DNA from: Aquificaceae bacterium
Lineage (GTDB): Bacteria > Aquificota > Aquificia > Aquificales > Aquificaceae
Assembly: GCA_027014185.1 (NCBI GenBank)
Contig: JALWEK010000098.1
Span: 1 to 12,227 of the forward strand
DNA: 12,227 nt
Direction: 5' to 3'
Shown: one piece after another, positions 1 to 7,224 of the stretch
How the letters are laid out: each line of letters opens with the position of its first letter
Numbering within the stretch: the stretch's first letter is position 1
Made by a program: the position numbers and the translations under genes
The notes under the pieces: model-generated
The model's database searches: none
Told to the model about the DNA's origin: nothing
Seen by the model: only the letters and a program-made list of their open reading frames with translations

Positions 1-45
1 GAGAGGTTCCACATCAACTTCCACAGGCTGAAGCTCTATGACCAT
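1..45 (-). CDS. N-terminal fragment of an unidentified gene (runs off left edge)
   Basis: Only the first 15 codons lie in the window, reading MVIELQPVEVDVEPL. The start is well supported: a strong Shine-Dalgarno sequence (AAAGGAGGTG, minus strand, within 49-60) sits just upstream of the ATG at 43-45. The gene begins about 28 bases beyond the 3' end of tRNA-Pro on the same strand, so it may be co-transcribed with the tRNA, the HU gene and rpsA. The fragment is too short to recognise a family or assign a function. Confidence 0.6.
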   Translation of the reverse strand, partial: MVIELQPVEVDVEPL

Positions 46-73
46 TTCTCCACCTCCTTTCCCTTATTGTAAA

Positions 74-146
74 TCGGGGTGCCGGGACTTGAACCCGGGA
101 CCTCTGGCCCCCCATGCCAGCGCGCTACCACCTGCGCTACACCCCG
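74..146 (-). tRNA. tRNA-Pro (anticodon GGG)
   Basis: A complete 73-nt cloverleaf folds by eye on the minus strand. The acceptor stem CGGGGTG pairs with CACCCCG, the D stem is GCGC/GCGC, the anticodon stem CTGGC pairs with GCCAG, and the T arm is CCGGG-TTCAAGT-CCCGG. The seven-base anticodon loop ATGGGGG places anticodon GGG at 111-113. The C1-G72 pair is characteristic of bacterial proline tRNAs, and the discriminator is A73. The 3' CCA is not encoded: TTT follows directly, so CCA must be added after transcription. The tRNA lies 19 bases after the HU stop codon and is followed by a same-strand gene, so it is probably cut out of a longer transcript or driven from the AT-rich HU-tRNA gap. Confidence 0.95.
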
Positions 147-165
147 TCTTCTATCTATTTTTATT

Positions 166-468
166 TTATATTTTCTTTAGCTTGAGCTCCACAAGCTCCA
201 ACAGCTTTCTGCTGGGTTTGAATACTATCACCCTCCTGTCCGGAACGGGGACCTCCTCGCCAGTTCTCGGATTTCTCCCAACCTTACCCTTCCTAACCTT
301 CACGAGGAAGGTCCCGAAACCTGATATCTGGACCTTTTCACCCCTCTTGAGGGTCGTCTCTATTATCTCGAAGATTTCCGAGACTATCTCATAGACCTCT
401 TTCTTTGTAAGGTCAAACTCCCCTTCGCACCTCTCGTAGATGAGGTTCGCTATGTCCCTCTTGGTCAT
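166..468 (-). CDS. hup: HU/IHF-family DNA-binding protein
   Basis: This 100-aa histone-like protein bends and compacts DNA as a dimer in the nucleoid. It opens with MTKRDIANLIYERC, the usual N-terminal helices of the family. The body then shows the GFGTF turn (about residues 50-54) and the DNA-binding beta-arm motif GRNPRTGE (about 64-71). Length and motif order match full HU/IHF subunits, with a short lysine-rich tail after the core (LKLKKI). A GGAG sequence precedes the ATG. The gene starts 18 bases after the rpsA stop codon, recalling the rpsA-ihfB order of proteobacteria, so it is probably in the rpsA operon. HU and IHF subunits cannot be told apart with certainty from sequence alone; the family call is firm. 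Confidence 0.93.
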   Translation of the reverse strand: MTKRDIANLIYERCEGEFDLTKKEVYEIVSEIFEIIETTLKRGEKVQISGFGTFLVKVRKGKVGRNPRTGEEVPVPDRRVIVFKPSRKLLELVELKLKKI

Positions 469-486
469 ATCAAGACTCCGAAAGGT

Positions 487-2085
487 TCACATCTTCCACT
501 TCTTCTTCAAGATGTCCCCGAGTTTGAAGCCGGCCGCCGAGACCTCCTCGGCCTTCTCCTCGGTCTTCTCCTCCTCTTCACCTCTCAGGGCCTTTATCGA
601 GAAGGTTACCTTACCTTCCTTCGGGTTCAGGTCTATTATCTTCACCTCGTACTCCTTACCCTCTTCGAGCTTGATGTCCCTCGGAACTTCCGATAGGGGT
701 AGCAGGCCTTCCACACCCTCCGGCAGTTCAAGGAAGGCCCCGAAAGGCATAACTTCCTTTGCCTTTAAAGTTATCACATCCCCGACCTTGTACTTCTCAG
801 AGATTACATCCCACGGGTTCGGCGTTAGCTGTTTCAGGCCCAGCTTAACGTACTTGCCCTCAGTTCCCAGTATGGCGAACTCTTTCTCCTCCCCTTCCTT
901 CAGAACCTCCTCAACCCTCTTGGGTTTTGTCCAGGAGAGATCGCTCCTGTGGATTATACCTTTGACCTTCTCGCTGCCCAGATCGATTATCGCCTTGCTC
1001 CCTTCTATCTTCTCAACCTTACCCTTGACCTTGGAGCCTACAGGATGCTCCTTGAGGAACTCCTCCCACGGTTTGGGAAGGGCCTGCTTTATGCTGAGAA
1101 TTATCCTCTTCCTCTTGGGCTCTATCCTTAGAACCTTAGCCTTCACCGGCTCTCCCTTTTCGGGAACCTCACCGTTCCAGCCTATCTCCTCGGAGGGGAC
1201 GAAGCCCTCGAGACCCTCGTCTATGTCTATAACTATACCTCTCTGGACCGACTGAGCCACCCTGCCCTCTACGATATCTCCTTCTTTGTGCTCTTTGAGG
1301 AACTTCTCCCAAGGATTCTCCTTCATCTCCCTGAGGGAGACTATTATGAAGTCCTTCTCCCTGCTCTTCTTCTTAACCTTAACCTTTATTACCTCGTCAA
1401 CCTCTGCGTAGTTGTACGGGTTCTTGTCCCTTCCCCAGGAGAGCTCCTCTTTCGGCAGGAAGGCCCTCAGGACCCCGTCTATCAGGAGCGTTATTCCCTT
1501 GTTGGGATCTATCTTTATAACCTTGCCCTCGACCACGTCTCCCTTCTTTAGGGTCTTCAGAAGCTCCTGCTTCCTCTTCTCCCTCTCCTCCTCTACGTAC
1601 GCCTTGTGGGAGACTATCACTTTGGGCCTGTCGTTCTGAAACTGGACCTCAAGAACCTTGACCCTGACGGGCTTGCCCACGCTCAGTCGTCTCCCCGCCT
1701 CGCTCGAAGGCAGGAAGGCTTTCACACCCTCTATGTCAACTATAAAGCCTCCCCTCGTCTTCTTCTCCACGTTCCCGACGACTTCCCTGCCTTCCTCTTT
1801 GGCCTTCTGGAGCTCTTCCAGGCCCTTCTGCTGGGCTATGACCCTGTAAGAGAGCCTCGGATGGTCAAGACGCGGAGATATCCTCACTATCGCGGCCTGG
1901 ATCTCTTCCCCCTCGCTTACCTCTGGGAGCTCCTCCCTCGGAATAACCCCCTCTACCTTGTACCCTATGTCCACGTAAACGTATCTCTCATCTACCTTAA
2001 CGACCCTCCCCGTCACTATCTTCCCTTTCTTGAAGTTTTCTTCTCTGGGAATGGCTTTGCTCAGGAGTTTCTCAAATTCGTTCAT
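487..2085 (-). CDS. rpsA: 30S ribosomal protein S1
   Basis: Protein S1 binds mRNA on the 30S subunit and helps load leaders onto the ribosome. The 532 residues contain six S1 (OB-fold) repeats at about 20-82, 100-162, 181-254, 268-333, 350-419 and 434-499. The last three are introduced by the family's typical linkers (ENPWEKFL, PKPWEEFL, PNPWDVIS). An acidic Glu-rich linker follows, then a basic tail (FKLGDILKKKWKM). Six repeats and this length match full-size S1. I chose ATG 2083-2085 because GGAGG at 2091-2095 sits five bases before it. The ORF can be extended to an ATG at 2107-2109, but that ATG has no ribosome-binding site and is itself part of a TATAAT promoter element. The gene is the first of a unit with the HU gene. 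Confidence 0.95.
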   Translation of the reverse strand: MNEFEKLLSKAIPREENFKKGKIVTGRVVKVDERYVYVDIGYKVEGVIPREELPEVSEGEEIQAAIVRISPRLDHPRLSYRVIAQQKGLEELQKAKEEGREVVGNVEKKTRGGFIVDIEGVKAFLPSSEAGRRLSVGKPVRVKVLEVQFQNDRPKVIVSHKAYVEEEREKRKQELLKTLKKGDVVEGKVIKIDPNKGITLLIDGVLRAFLPKEELSWGRDKNPYNYAEVDEVIKVKVKKKSREKDFIIVSLREMKENPWEKFLKEHKEGDIVEGRVAQSVQRGIVIDIDEGLEGFVPSEEIGWNGEVPEKGEPVKAKVLRIEPKRKRIILSIKQALPKPWEEFLKEHPVGSKVKGKVEKIEGSKAIIDLGSEKVKGIIHRSDLSWTKPKRVEEVLKEGEEKEFAILGTEGKYVKLGLKQLTPNPWDVISEKYKVGDVITLKAKEVMPFGAFLELPEGVEGLLPLSEVPRDIKLEEGKEYEVKIIDLNPKEGKVTFSIKALRGEEEEKTEEKAEEVSAAGFKLGDILKKKWKM

Positions 2086-2107
2086 TCGGTCCTCCACGGG
2101 AGAATAC

Positions 2108-2116
2108 ATTATATCA
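2108..2116 (-). promoter_or_regulatory. Extended -10 promoter of rpsA
   Basis: The minus strand carries TGATATAAT, an exact extended -10 (TGn plus TATAAT). Transcription would start near 2101, giving a leader of about 16 bases that still contains the GGAGG ribosome-binding site of rpsA. I see no good -35 hexamer at 15-19 bases upstream, which is usual for extended -10 promoters. The element overlaps the longest possible rpsA start codon, which argues against that start. Confidence 0.55.
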
Positions 2117-2120
2117 AAAA

Positions 2121-2149
2121 TTTACAGAGTTCCTGTTTGCGGTTATATT
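2121..2149 (+). promoter_or_regulatory. Sigma70-type promoter for the 154-aa gene and hslU
   Basis: TTTACA (2121-2126) and TATATT (2144-2149) are separated by 17 bases, close to the sigma70 consensus in sequence and spacing. Transcription would begin near 2156, about 15 bases before the ATG at 2171 and just ahead of its AGGAGG. The RNA polymerase footprint would overlap that of the divergent rpsA promoter. Confidence 0.5.
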
Positions 2150-2170
2150 ATTAACCTTACAGGAGGCGGC

Positions 2171-2635
2171 ATGGAGTTCTTCTTCTTTCTAGACGTTTAC
2201 GCCGACAGGCAGCTCATAGACTACTACATACTGGCCTTCAAGCTGGGCAACCTGAAGTCTGTGGAGCTAAAGGAGTGGTCCGGCAAGAGCTACATAGTGG
2301 GGATAAAGAACTGGGAGAAGTTCAGGGAAACCACCTACGACATAGTCCTCTACGAGCTGGGGGACGAGATAGAGAGGTTCAGAGATATAGAGACCGCCTT
2401 CAGGGAGGGATACAAGATAGCTTACAGGGAGGCGGCCAGAAGGGGGGCCAAGAGGATACTCCCCGCGATAGGCTACGGCAACCCACCGGTGGAAGTGGTA
2501 AAGAGGTTCTTTCCCGTGGAACCAGAGTTCGAGAAGTTCCCGGAGGACATAGACGGTTTCTTGGAAGAGGTGGTCAGGAACACGCCCAAGGAACTGACTA
2601 AGAGAGGATTTACCGATGAAGAGCACCCTTTCTGA
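2171..2635 (+). CDS. Unrecognised 154-aa protein, first gene before hslU
   Basis: I do not recognise this family. The start at 2171 is chosen because AGGAGG (2161-2166) lies four bases upstream and a good promoter lies at 2121-2149; a longer in-frame reading to 2030 would run through the divergent rpsA start. The protein is soluble-looking: it opens with an aromatic stretch ([10 protein letters not shown]), has a charged helical middle (about 65-95), then [16 protein letters not shown] (about 91-106) and an acidic C-terminus ending TDEEHPF. There is no signal peptide or membrane segment. Its last 20 bases overlap the start of hslU in another frame, so the two are co-transcribed and probably translationally coupled. 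It is not HslV: it lacks the N-terminal catalytic Thr region of that peptidase. A role with HslU is only inferred from position. Confidence 0.75.
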   Translation: MEFFFFLDVYADRQLIDYYILAFKLGNLKSVELKEWSGKSYIVGIKNWEKFRETTYDIVLYELGDEIERFRDIETAFREGYKIAYREAARRGAKRILPAIGYGNPPVEVVKRFFPVEPEFEKFPEDIDGFLEEVVRNTPKELTKRGFTDEEHPF

Positions 2636-3965
2636 GCTTTTAGAGGACCTCACGCCCAAGCGTATAGTTGAGGAGCTTAACAAGTACGTTGTGGGCCAGG
2701 ATGAGGCCAAGAAGGCGGTCGCGATAGCCTTGAGGAACAGATGGAGGAGGCAGAGGCTCCCCGATTACATAAGGGACGAGGTTGCTCCCAAGAACATCCT
2801 CATGATAGGACCCACGGGGGTGGGTAAGACGGAGATAGCCAGGAGGCTCGCGGGCCTGATAAAGGCACCCTTCGTAAAGGTTGAGGCTACCAAGTACACC
2901 GAGGTCGGGTACGTTGGTAGGGACGTTGAGTCCATGGTGAGGGAGCTCGCGGAGGTCTCCTACCAGATGGTTAAGAGGGAGAAGGTTGAGAAGGTTAGGG
3001 AGAGGGCCAGGAGGCTTGCCGAAGAGAGGATACTCGACTACCTGACGCCCCAGCAGTTCACCAGCTTCGGTATAAGGGAGGCCCAGGACTCGGGCAAGAG
3101 AGAGGAGCTCAGAGAGAAGCTCAGAAAGGGAGAGCTGGACGAGAAGGTCATAGAGATAGACGTTCAGGAGAAGGCCGTTCCCATGATAGGGATCGCAGGG
3201 CCTCCTGGGCTCGAGGAGCTGGAGAACCAGCTGAGGGAGATGTTCTCCAACCTCATGCCCTCCAAGAAGAGGAGAAAGTTGAGGGTGAAAGAAGCCCTCC
3301 ACATACTCGAGCAGGAGGAGGCTGAGAAACTCATCGACATGGAGGAGGTCGCCAGGGAGGCGATCTTCAGGGCCGAGAACTTCGGGATAATCTTCATAGA
3401 TGAGATAGACAAGATAGCGGTCAAGACCCCCGGACACGGTCCTGGTGTGTCGAGAGAGGGCGTTCAGAGGGATCTTCTCCCTATCCTCGAGGGAACTACC
3501 GTGAACACCAAGTACGGTCCGGTGAAAACGGACCACATCCTATTCATAGGGGCGGGGGCCTTCCACATGGCCAAGCCCTCGGACCTGATACCCGAGCTAC
3601 AGGGGAGGTTCCCCATAAGGGTAGAGCTAAAGCCCTTAACCAAGGACGACTTCGTCAAGATACTCACCGAGCCCGAGAACGCCCTTACCAAGCAGTACGT
3701 AGAACTCCTCAAAACGGAGGGTGTGGAGATAGAGTTCACCGAGGATGCGGTGGAGGAGATAGCGAGGATCTCGGAAGAGATAAACAACAGGACCGAGAAC
3801 ATAGGTGCGAGGAGGCTTCACACCGTGATGGAGAGGCTCCTCGAAGACATCTCCTTCAACGCTCCGGACATGAGCGGCCAGTACATAATAATAGACAGCA
3901 AGTTCGTAAAGGCTAAACTGGAGAACATAGTAGAGGACGAGGAGCTAAGTAGGTATATCCTTTAA
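2616..3965 (+). CDS. hslU: HslU, ATPase/unfoldase of the HslUV protease
   Basis: HslU is an AAA+ hexamer that unfolds substrates and feeds them into the HslV peptidase. The 449 residues carry the family features in order. Walker A GPTGVGKT is at 65-72, and the substrate-gripping pore loop GYVG at 98-101. The charged helical I domain runs over about 112-240. Walker B IIFIDEID is at 258-265, and the conserved ELQGRFPIR segment at 327-335, with R331 a likely arginine finger. The sensor-2 region [10 protein letters not shown] is at 397-406. The C-terminus LSRYIL matches the tail that docks into HslV, implying an HslV partner encoded elsewhere. A GAGAGG sequence (2602-2607) precedes the ATG. The 3' end overlaps the convergent otsA gene by 21 bases. 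Confidence 0.96.
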   Translation: MKSTLSELLEDLTPKRIVEELNKYVVGQDEAKKAVAIALRNRWRRQRLPDYIRDEVAPKNILMIGPTGVGKTEIARRLAGLIKAPFVKVEATKYTEVGYVGRDVESMVRELAEVSYQMVKREKVEKVRERARRLAEERILDYLTPQQFTSFGIREAQDSGKREELREKLRKGELDEKVIEIDVQEKAVPMIGIAGPPGLEELENQLREMFSNLMPSKKRRKLRVKEALHILEQEEAEKLIDMEEVAREAIFRAENFGIIFIDEIDKIAVKTPGHGPGVSREGVQRDLLPILEGTTVNTKYGPVKTDHILFIGAGAFHMAKPSDLIPELQGRFPIRVELKPLTKDDFVKILTEPENALTKQYVELLKTEGVEIEFTEDAVEEIARISEEINNRTENIGARRLHTVMERLLEDISFNAPDMSGQYIIIDSKFVKAKLENIVEDEELSRYIL

Positions 3966-5318
3966 GAACTCTTCTATCCACCAGTGGACGTCCTTCTCCG
4001 TAACTATGCTCTTTAGAGATCTCATCCTCTCCCTCTTCTCTCTCTTCTTCATCTTTAGGGCCATGTATATGGCCTCCGCTACCTGATCCTCGTCGAAGGG
4101 GTTCACTATCAGGGCACCCTCCCTGAGCTGGACGCTGACCCCAGCGAACTCGCTCAGTATTAGAACCCCATCCTCGTCCGTCCTGGAAGCCACGTACTCC
4201 TTGGCAACTAGGTTCAGACCGTCTATAACAGGTGTTATGAGGGCGAAGTTGGACACCATGTAGAGGGATGCGAGCCTCTCGTCCCCGTAGTTTTTGTAGT
4301 AGTAGTATATAGGAACCCAGCCTGGTTCTCCGAACCTGCCCTCCACCCTTCCTACTATCTCGTCCGTCTTCCTCTTTATATCCATGTAGTCCTCTAGCTT
4401 CGTCCTCGTCGGAGCGGCTATCTGTATAAACGAGACCTTTCCCCTAAAGGAAGGGTACTTCTCGAAGAACCTCTCGAGGCCCTTAAACTTCTCCTCCAGG
4501 CCCTTCGTGTAGTCGAGCCTGTCTACCCCTATGCCAACGTAATCCACGCCCAGCTTCTTCCTGAGGTTCTTCGCGTACCTTACCACCTTCGGGTTCGACC
4601 TCAGCCTCTCCCATCTCTCCACGTCTATCCCGACCGGAACGGCCCTTACCTCTATCCTCCTTCCGTTCCAGTAAACGGTGTTCCCGTCCGGGAAGGCTCC
4701 GAGGATCTCCCTAACGCACTCCAGAAAGTTGTTGACGTAGTACTGGGTATGAAAGCCGATCACATCCGCTCCCAACATCCCCTCGAGGATCTCCCTCCTC
4801 TGGGGCAGGAACCTGAGCATGAAGTAGGGGGGGAACGGTATGTGCCAGAAGAAGTATATGGGATCGTCTAGCCCCTCGTCCTTGAGGAGCTTGGGCACGA
4901 GGGCCAGGTGGTAATCGTTGACGACGATCTTGGTCCCTCCCTGGTAAACCTCCTTGACCGCCCTAGCGAACTTTCTGTTTACCCTCCTGTAACCGAGCCA
5001 GTAGCTGTCGTCGAAGTGGGTTCTGTTTAGAAACATGTGGCTAAGTGGCCATAGGGTCTCGTTGGAGAACCCGTAGTAGTACTCCGATACGTCCGCGCTG
5101 GTGAGGGGAACCTGCTTCATCAGGAACTTTTCGTTTATCCACACCTCCAGGGGTGTCTTCTGACCCCTCCTGCCCCAACAGATCCATATCCCTCCGTTCT
5201 TCCTCAGGATAGGCTCCAGCGCAGAGACTAGACCTCCTACCGTCTTCTCGAAGCTCGCCTTCCCCCGCCTGGGCTCCACCCTGTAAGGTTCTCTGTTGGA
5301 TACAACTATGAGTTTCAT
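3945..5318 (-). CDS. otsA: Trehalose-6-phosphate synthase (GT20)
   Basis: OtsA joins glucose from a nucleotide sugar to glucose-6-phosphate, giving trehalose-6-phosphate. The 457 residues show GT20 landmarks: VVSNR (5-9), VGGL (27-30), FSNETLWP (84-91), NDYHL (134-138), HIPFP (159-163), GADVIGFHT (183-191), donor-site VDRLDYTKG (265-273) and DGLNLVAKE (366-374). Positions equivalent to the E. coli acceptor-site residues Arg9, Tyr76, Trp85 and Arg300 (from memory) appear kept as R9, Y81, W90 and R305. That favours glucose-6-phosphate over glycerol-3-phosphate as acceptor. The start at 5316-5318 fits the family's N-terminus; a longer ORF to 5549 would run through otsB and adds no family sequence. 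No Shine-Dalgarno precedes this ATG. The 3' end overlaps hslU by 21 bases. Confidence 0.9.
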   Translation of the reverse strand: MKLIVVSNREPYRVEPRRGKASFEKTVGGLVSALEPILRKNGGIWICWGRRGQKTPLEVWINEKFLMKQVPLTSADVSEYYYGFSNETLWPLSHMFLNRTHFDDSYWLGYRRVNRKFARAVKEVYQGGTKIVVNDYHLALVPKLLKDEGLDDPIYFFWHIPFPPYFMLRFLPQRREILEGMLGADVIGFHTQYYVNNFLECVREILGAFPDGNTVYWNGRRIEVRAVPVGIDVERWERLRSNPKVVRYAKNLRKKLGVDYVGIGVDRLDYTKGLEEKFKGLERFFEKYPSFRGKVSFIQIAAPTRTKLEDYMDIKRKTDEIVGRVEGRFGEPGWVPIYYYYKNYGDERLASLYMVSNFALITPVIDGLNLVAKEYVASRTDEDGVLILSEFAGVSVQLREGALIVNPFDEDQVAEAIYMALKMKKREKRERMRSLKSIVTEKDVHWWIEEFLKDIPT

Positions 5319-5345
5319 ATTGTTATTAAAATAACTTAATCCGGG
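5319..5345. promoter_or_regulatory. 27-bp AT-rich divergent spacer between otsA and otsB
   Basis: This spacer must hold the start signals of both divergent genes unless the promoters lie inside coding sequence. On the plus strand TAAAAT (5327-5332) would start RNA near 5339, leaving about seven bases before otsB. On the minus strand TAATAA (5324-5329) would place the start at or next to the otsA ATG. The core (TTATT...AATAA) is close to palindromic. There is no Shine-Dalgarno sequence for either gene and no clear -35, so both messages may be leaderless or nearly so. Confidence 0.3.
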
Positions 5346-6053
5346 ATGGTAATACTCTTGGACTACGATGGCACGCTTACCCCCATAGCCCCAAAACCTT
5401 CCGAGGCAAGGATAGACCCTGAAAGAAAAGAATTTCTGGAAGAGCTGTCGAGGAGGCACAAGCTCGCCATAGTTACCGGCAGGGACATGAATAGCTTCAG
5501 GGAGGTCTTCGGCGATGTCCCGGAAACCATGTACGTGGTTACATCTCACGGGGCAAAGATATACAGAGGGGAAAAGCTGATAGGTAACTTCCTGAACGGG
5601 GAGATTCCGGATTTAAGTAAGCTCAGGGAGAGGCTGAAGGATCTCGAAGGCGTTCTCCTGGAGGAGAAGGAAGGGTGTTTTGCCGTACATTACAGGGAGT
5701 ACAGGGGAGATGAGAACAAGGTTAAGAAAGTGTTCTACGAGTTTCTGAGAGAACACCCACCGAGGAAGGTGATAGAGGGGAAGAAGGTACTCGAGGCCAT
5801 ATACGGGGGCTTTGACAAGGGAACGGCGGTAGAGAACTTCCTGAGGCTGGTTGGGAGAGAACCCTATGAGGAGCTTGTGTACGTGGGAGACGACACGACG
5901 GACCTCTTTGCACTCAGGAAGGTAAGGGAGCTCGGGGGAAAGGCGGTATTCGTAGGGGAGAAAAAGCCACCGGAGGCTGACATACTCCTAAAGGACGTGG
6001 ATGAGGTTTACGAGTTCCTAGCCTCCATCGATAAGGCTGCTCACCAGAAGTAG
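5346..6053 (+). CDS. otsB: Trehalose-6-phosphate phosphatase (HAD family)
   Basis: OtsB removes the phosphate from trehalose-6-phosphate, completing the OtsA/OtsB pathway. The 235-aa protein has the HAD phosphatase motifs in order. Motif I is DYDGT (6-10), with D6 the nucleophile and D8 the acid/base. Motif II is VTGR (43-46, T44). The family's SHGA segment is at 67-70, a Lys of motif III at K158 (GFDKGT), and motif IV is GDDTTD (181-186), which binds Mg2+. Size and the small cap domain between motifs II and III fit trehalose-phosphatase. The start is fixed by motif I at residue 6 and by an in-frame TAA at 5337. No Shine-Dalgarno is present. It is divergent from otsA, and its last 36 bases overlap the convergent treT gene. 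Confidence 0.92.
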   Translation: MVILLDYDGTLTPIAPKPSEARIDPERKEFLEELSRRHKLAIVTGRDMNSFREVFGDVPETMYVVTSHGAKIYRGEKLIGNFLNGEIPDLSKLRERLKDLEGVLLEEKEGCFAVHYREYRGDENKVKKVFYEFLREHPPRKVIEGKKVLEAIYGGFDKGTAVENFLRLVGREPYEELVYVGDDTTDLFALRKVRELGGKAVFVGEKKPPEADILLKDVDEVYEFLASIDKAAHQK

Positions 6054-7223
6054 GTAGTCCTTTAGATGTCTCGTTATCAGGAAGCTGTGCTTTACCCTCT
6101 CGTGGGCGTTCCTGCCCATTTCCTCCCTCCTCTTTTCGTCGGCGAGAAGCTGCTTTATCCTGAAGGCTGTCCCCTCTATGCTGTTTATCAGGTATCCCGT
6201 TACGCCGTTTATTATCTGCCTCCTTATACCCCCTATGTTGCTTCCTATCACGGGCTTGCCCTTCCACATCGCTTCCGACACCACCAGGCCGAAACCCTCC
6301 CTTATCGACTTCTGAACCACCACGGTGGCCGCCCTCTGGAGGGCGTTTATCTCCATGTGGCTGTTCGGGGGTAGGTTGAGGACGAATACGTCGGGGTCGT
6401 CCCCCTTTACCTCGAGCACCTCTCTGTAAACCTCCTCACCTTCCGGATCGTCGCTGGCGAAAGAACCCGCAAGGACCAGCTGGCATTCGTACCTTTTCCT
6501 GACGATCCTGTAAGCCTCTATTACCCCGATGGGGTCCTTCAGCCTGTCGAAGCGGGAGACCTGAAGGACTATGGGTTTTTCCGGATCTATCCCGAACTTG
6601 TTGAGCACATGGTGAACGTAGTCCTCCTTCAGCTCCCTGTTCTTGTCGTGGAGAGGATCTATAGACGGGGGTATAACGAAGGCAGGTATCCTCACCCCCT
6701 CTCTCACGAACTCTGGTATGTGGAATATGCTCGCATCGTATCCGTTCACGAACATCTCGAGGAACTTCCATGTATCTTCATCGGGCGTAGAGACGTCTAT
6801 GTGGCATCTCCATATCCACTTCTGTCCCCTCTTCTTCTTGACTATCAACCCCAGGGGCTGGGGATCGTGTATGAAGATAACGTCGAAGGGATCGGTGTCT
6901 ATGTAGGAGACGTTCTCGTAGGTGTACTTCATGTAGGTTATAACGTCCTCGTGGTTCAGTTTCTCCTCTCCAGGCAGATGGAGGAGGTTGTGTATCTTCT
7001 TGGTAACCTTGAAGAAGTCAAGATCCCCCTTTATCACCTCCCAGCGGGTCTCTATGCCGAGCTCGTTCATAAGGGGAACCATCCTGTAGAGGATCTCGGC
7101 CACACCCCCTCCCAGCTTGGTGGAGTTCACGTGCAGAACCTTTACTCCTCTGAGCCTCTCTGCAACCTTCTGGAGCTCTAAAAGGGAGCCCTCGTCTATG
7201 AACCTTGCGTACTCTTCGAGCAT
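6018..7223 (-). CDS. treT: TreT-like trehalose-forming glycosyltransferase (GT4)
   Basis: TreT enzymes make trehalose in one reversible step from a nucleoside-diphosphate glucose and glucose, as described in hyperthermophiles such as Thermococcus and Pyrococcus. The 401-aa protein has the family's N-terminal HVNSTKLGGGVAEIL (31-45). Next come HDPQPLG (119-125) and the donor-phosphate motif SRFDRLKDP (223-231). The GT4 EX7E motif is EGFGLVVSE (309-317), followed by the NIGGIRRQI segment (329-337). The length suits TreT. The ATG (7221-7223) follows the stop codon of the upstream 204-aa gene after one base (TGAtATG), and GGAG in that gene's last codons serves as ribosome-binding site, so the two are coupled. 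A related disaccharide-forming GT4 activity, such as trehalose phosphorylase, cannot be excluded. Confidence 0.82.
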   Translation of the reverse strand: MLEEYARFIDEGSLLELQKVAERLRGVKVLHVNSTKLGGGVAEILYRMVPLMNELGIETRWEVIKGDLDFFKVTKKIHNLLHLPGEEKLNHEDVITYMKYTYENVSYIDTDPFDVIFIHDPQPLGLIVKKKRGQKWIWRCHIDVSTPDEDTWKFLEMFVNGYDASIFHIPEFVREGVRIPAFVIPPSIDPLHDKNRELKEDYVHHVLNKFGIDPEKPIVLQVSRFDRLKDPIGVIEAYRIVRKRYECQLVLAGSFASDDPEGEEVYREVLEVKGDDPDVFVLNLPPNSHMEINALQRAATVVVQKSIREGFGLVVSEAMWKGKPVIGSNIGGIRRQIINGVTGYLINSIEGTAFRIKQLLADEKRREEMGRNAHERVKHSFLITRHLKDYLLLVSSLIDGG

Positions 7224-7224
7224 A

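Noticed and set aside
440..1255. A 271-codon open frame on the plus strand opposite rpsA
   Set aside because: Ser/Pro/Leu-rich shadow of the rpsA repeats, with no supporting start signals.
487..2085. Tandem DNA repeats across rpsA
   Set aside because: The repeats are diverged S1 protein domains; there are no matching DNA repeat units or spacers of the CRISPR kind.
2171..2635. HslV peptidase directly before hslU
   Set aside because: The position fits, but the 154-aa product lacks the N-terminal Thr and other peptidase features of HslV.
2640..3536. A 298-codon open frame on the minus strand opposite hslU
   Set aside because: It is a frame shadow of the highly conserved hslU, rich in Leu/Gly/Pro/His and without motifs.
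3940..3970. Shared bidirectional terminator between hslU and otsA
   Set aside because: The coding regions overlap here and I see no GC-rich hairpin with T-runs on either side.
5319..5549. Extension of the otsA reading frame to an ATG at 5549
   Set aside because: It would run through the start of otsB, including its HAD motif I, and adds no GT20 sequence. The family N-terminus fits the ATG at 5316-5318.
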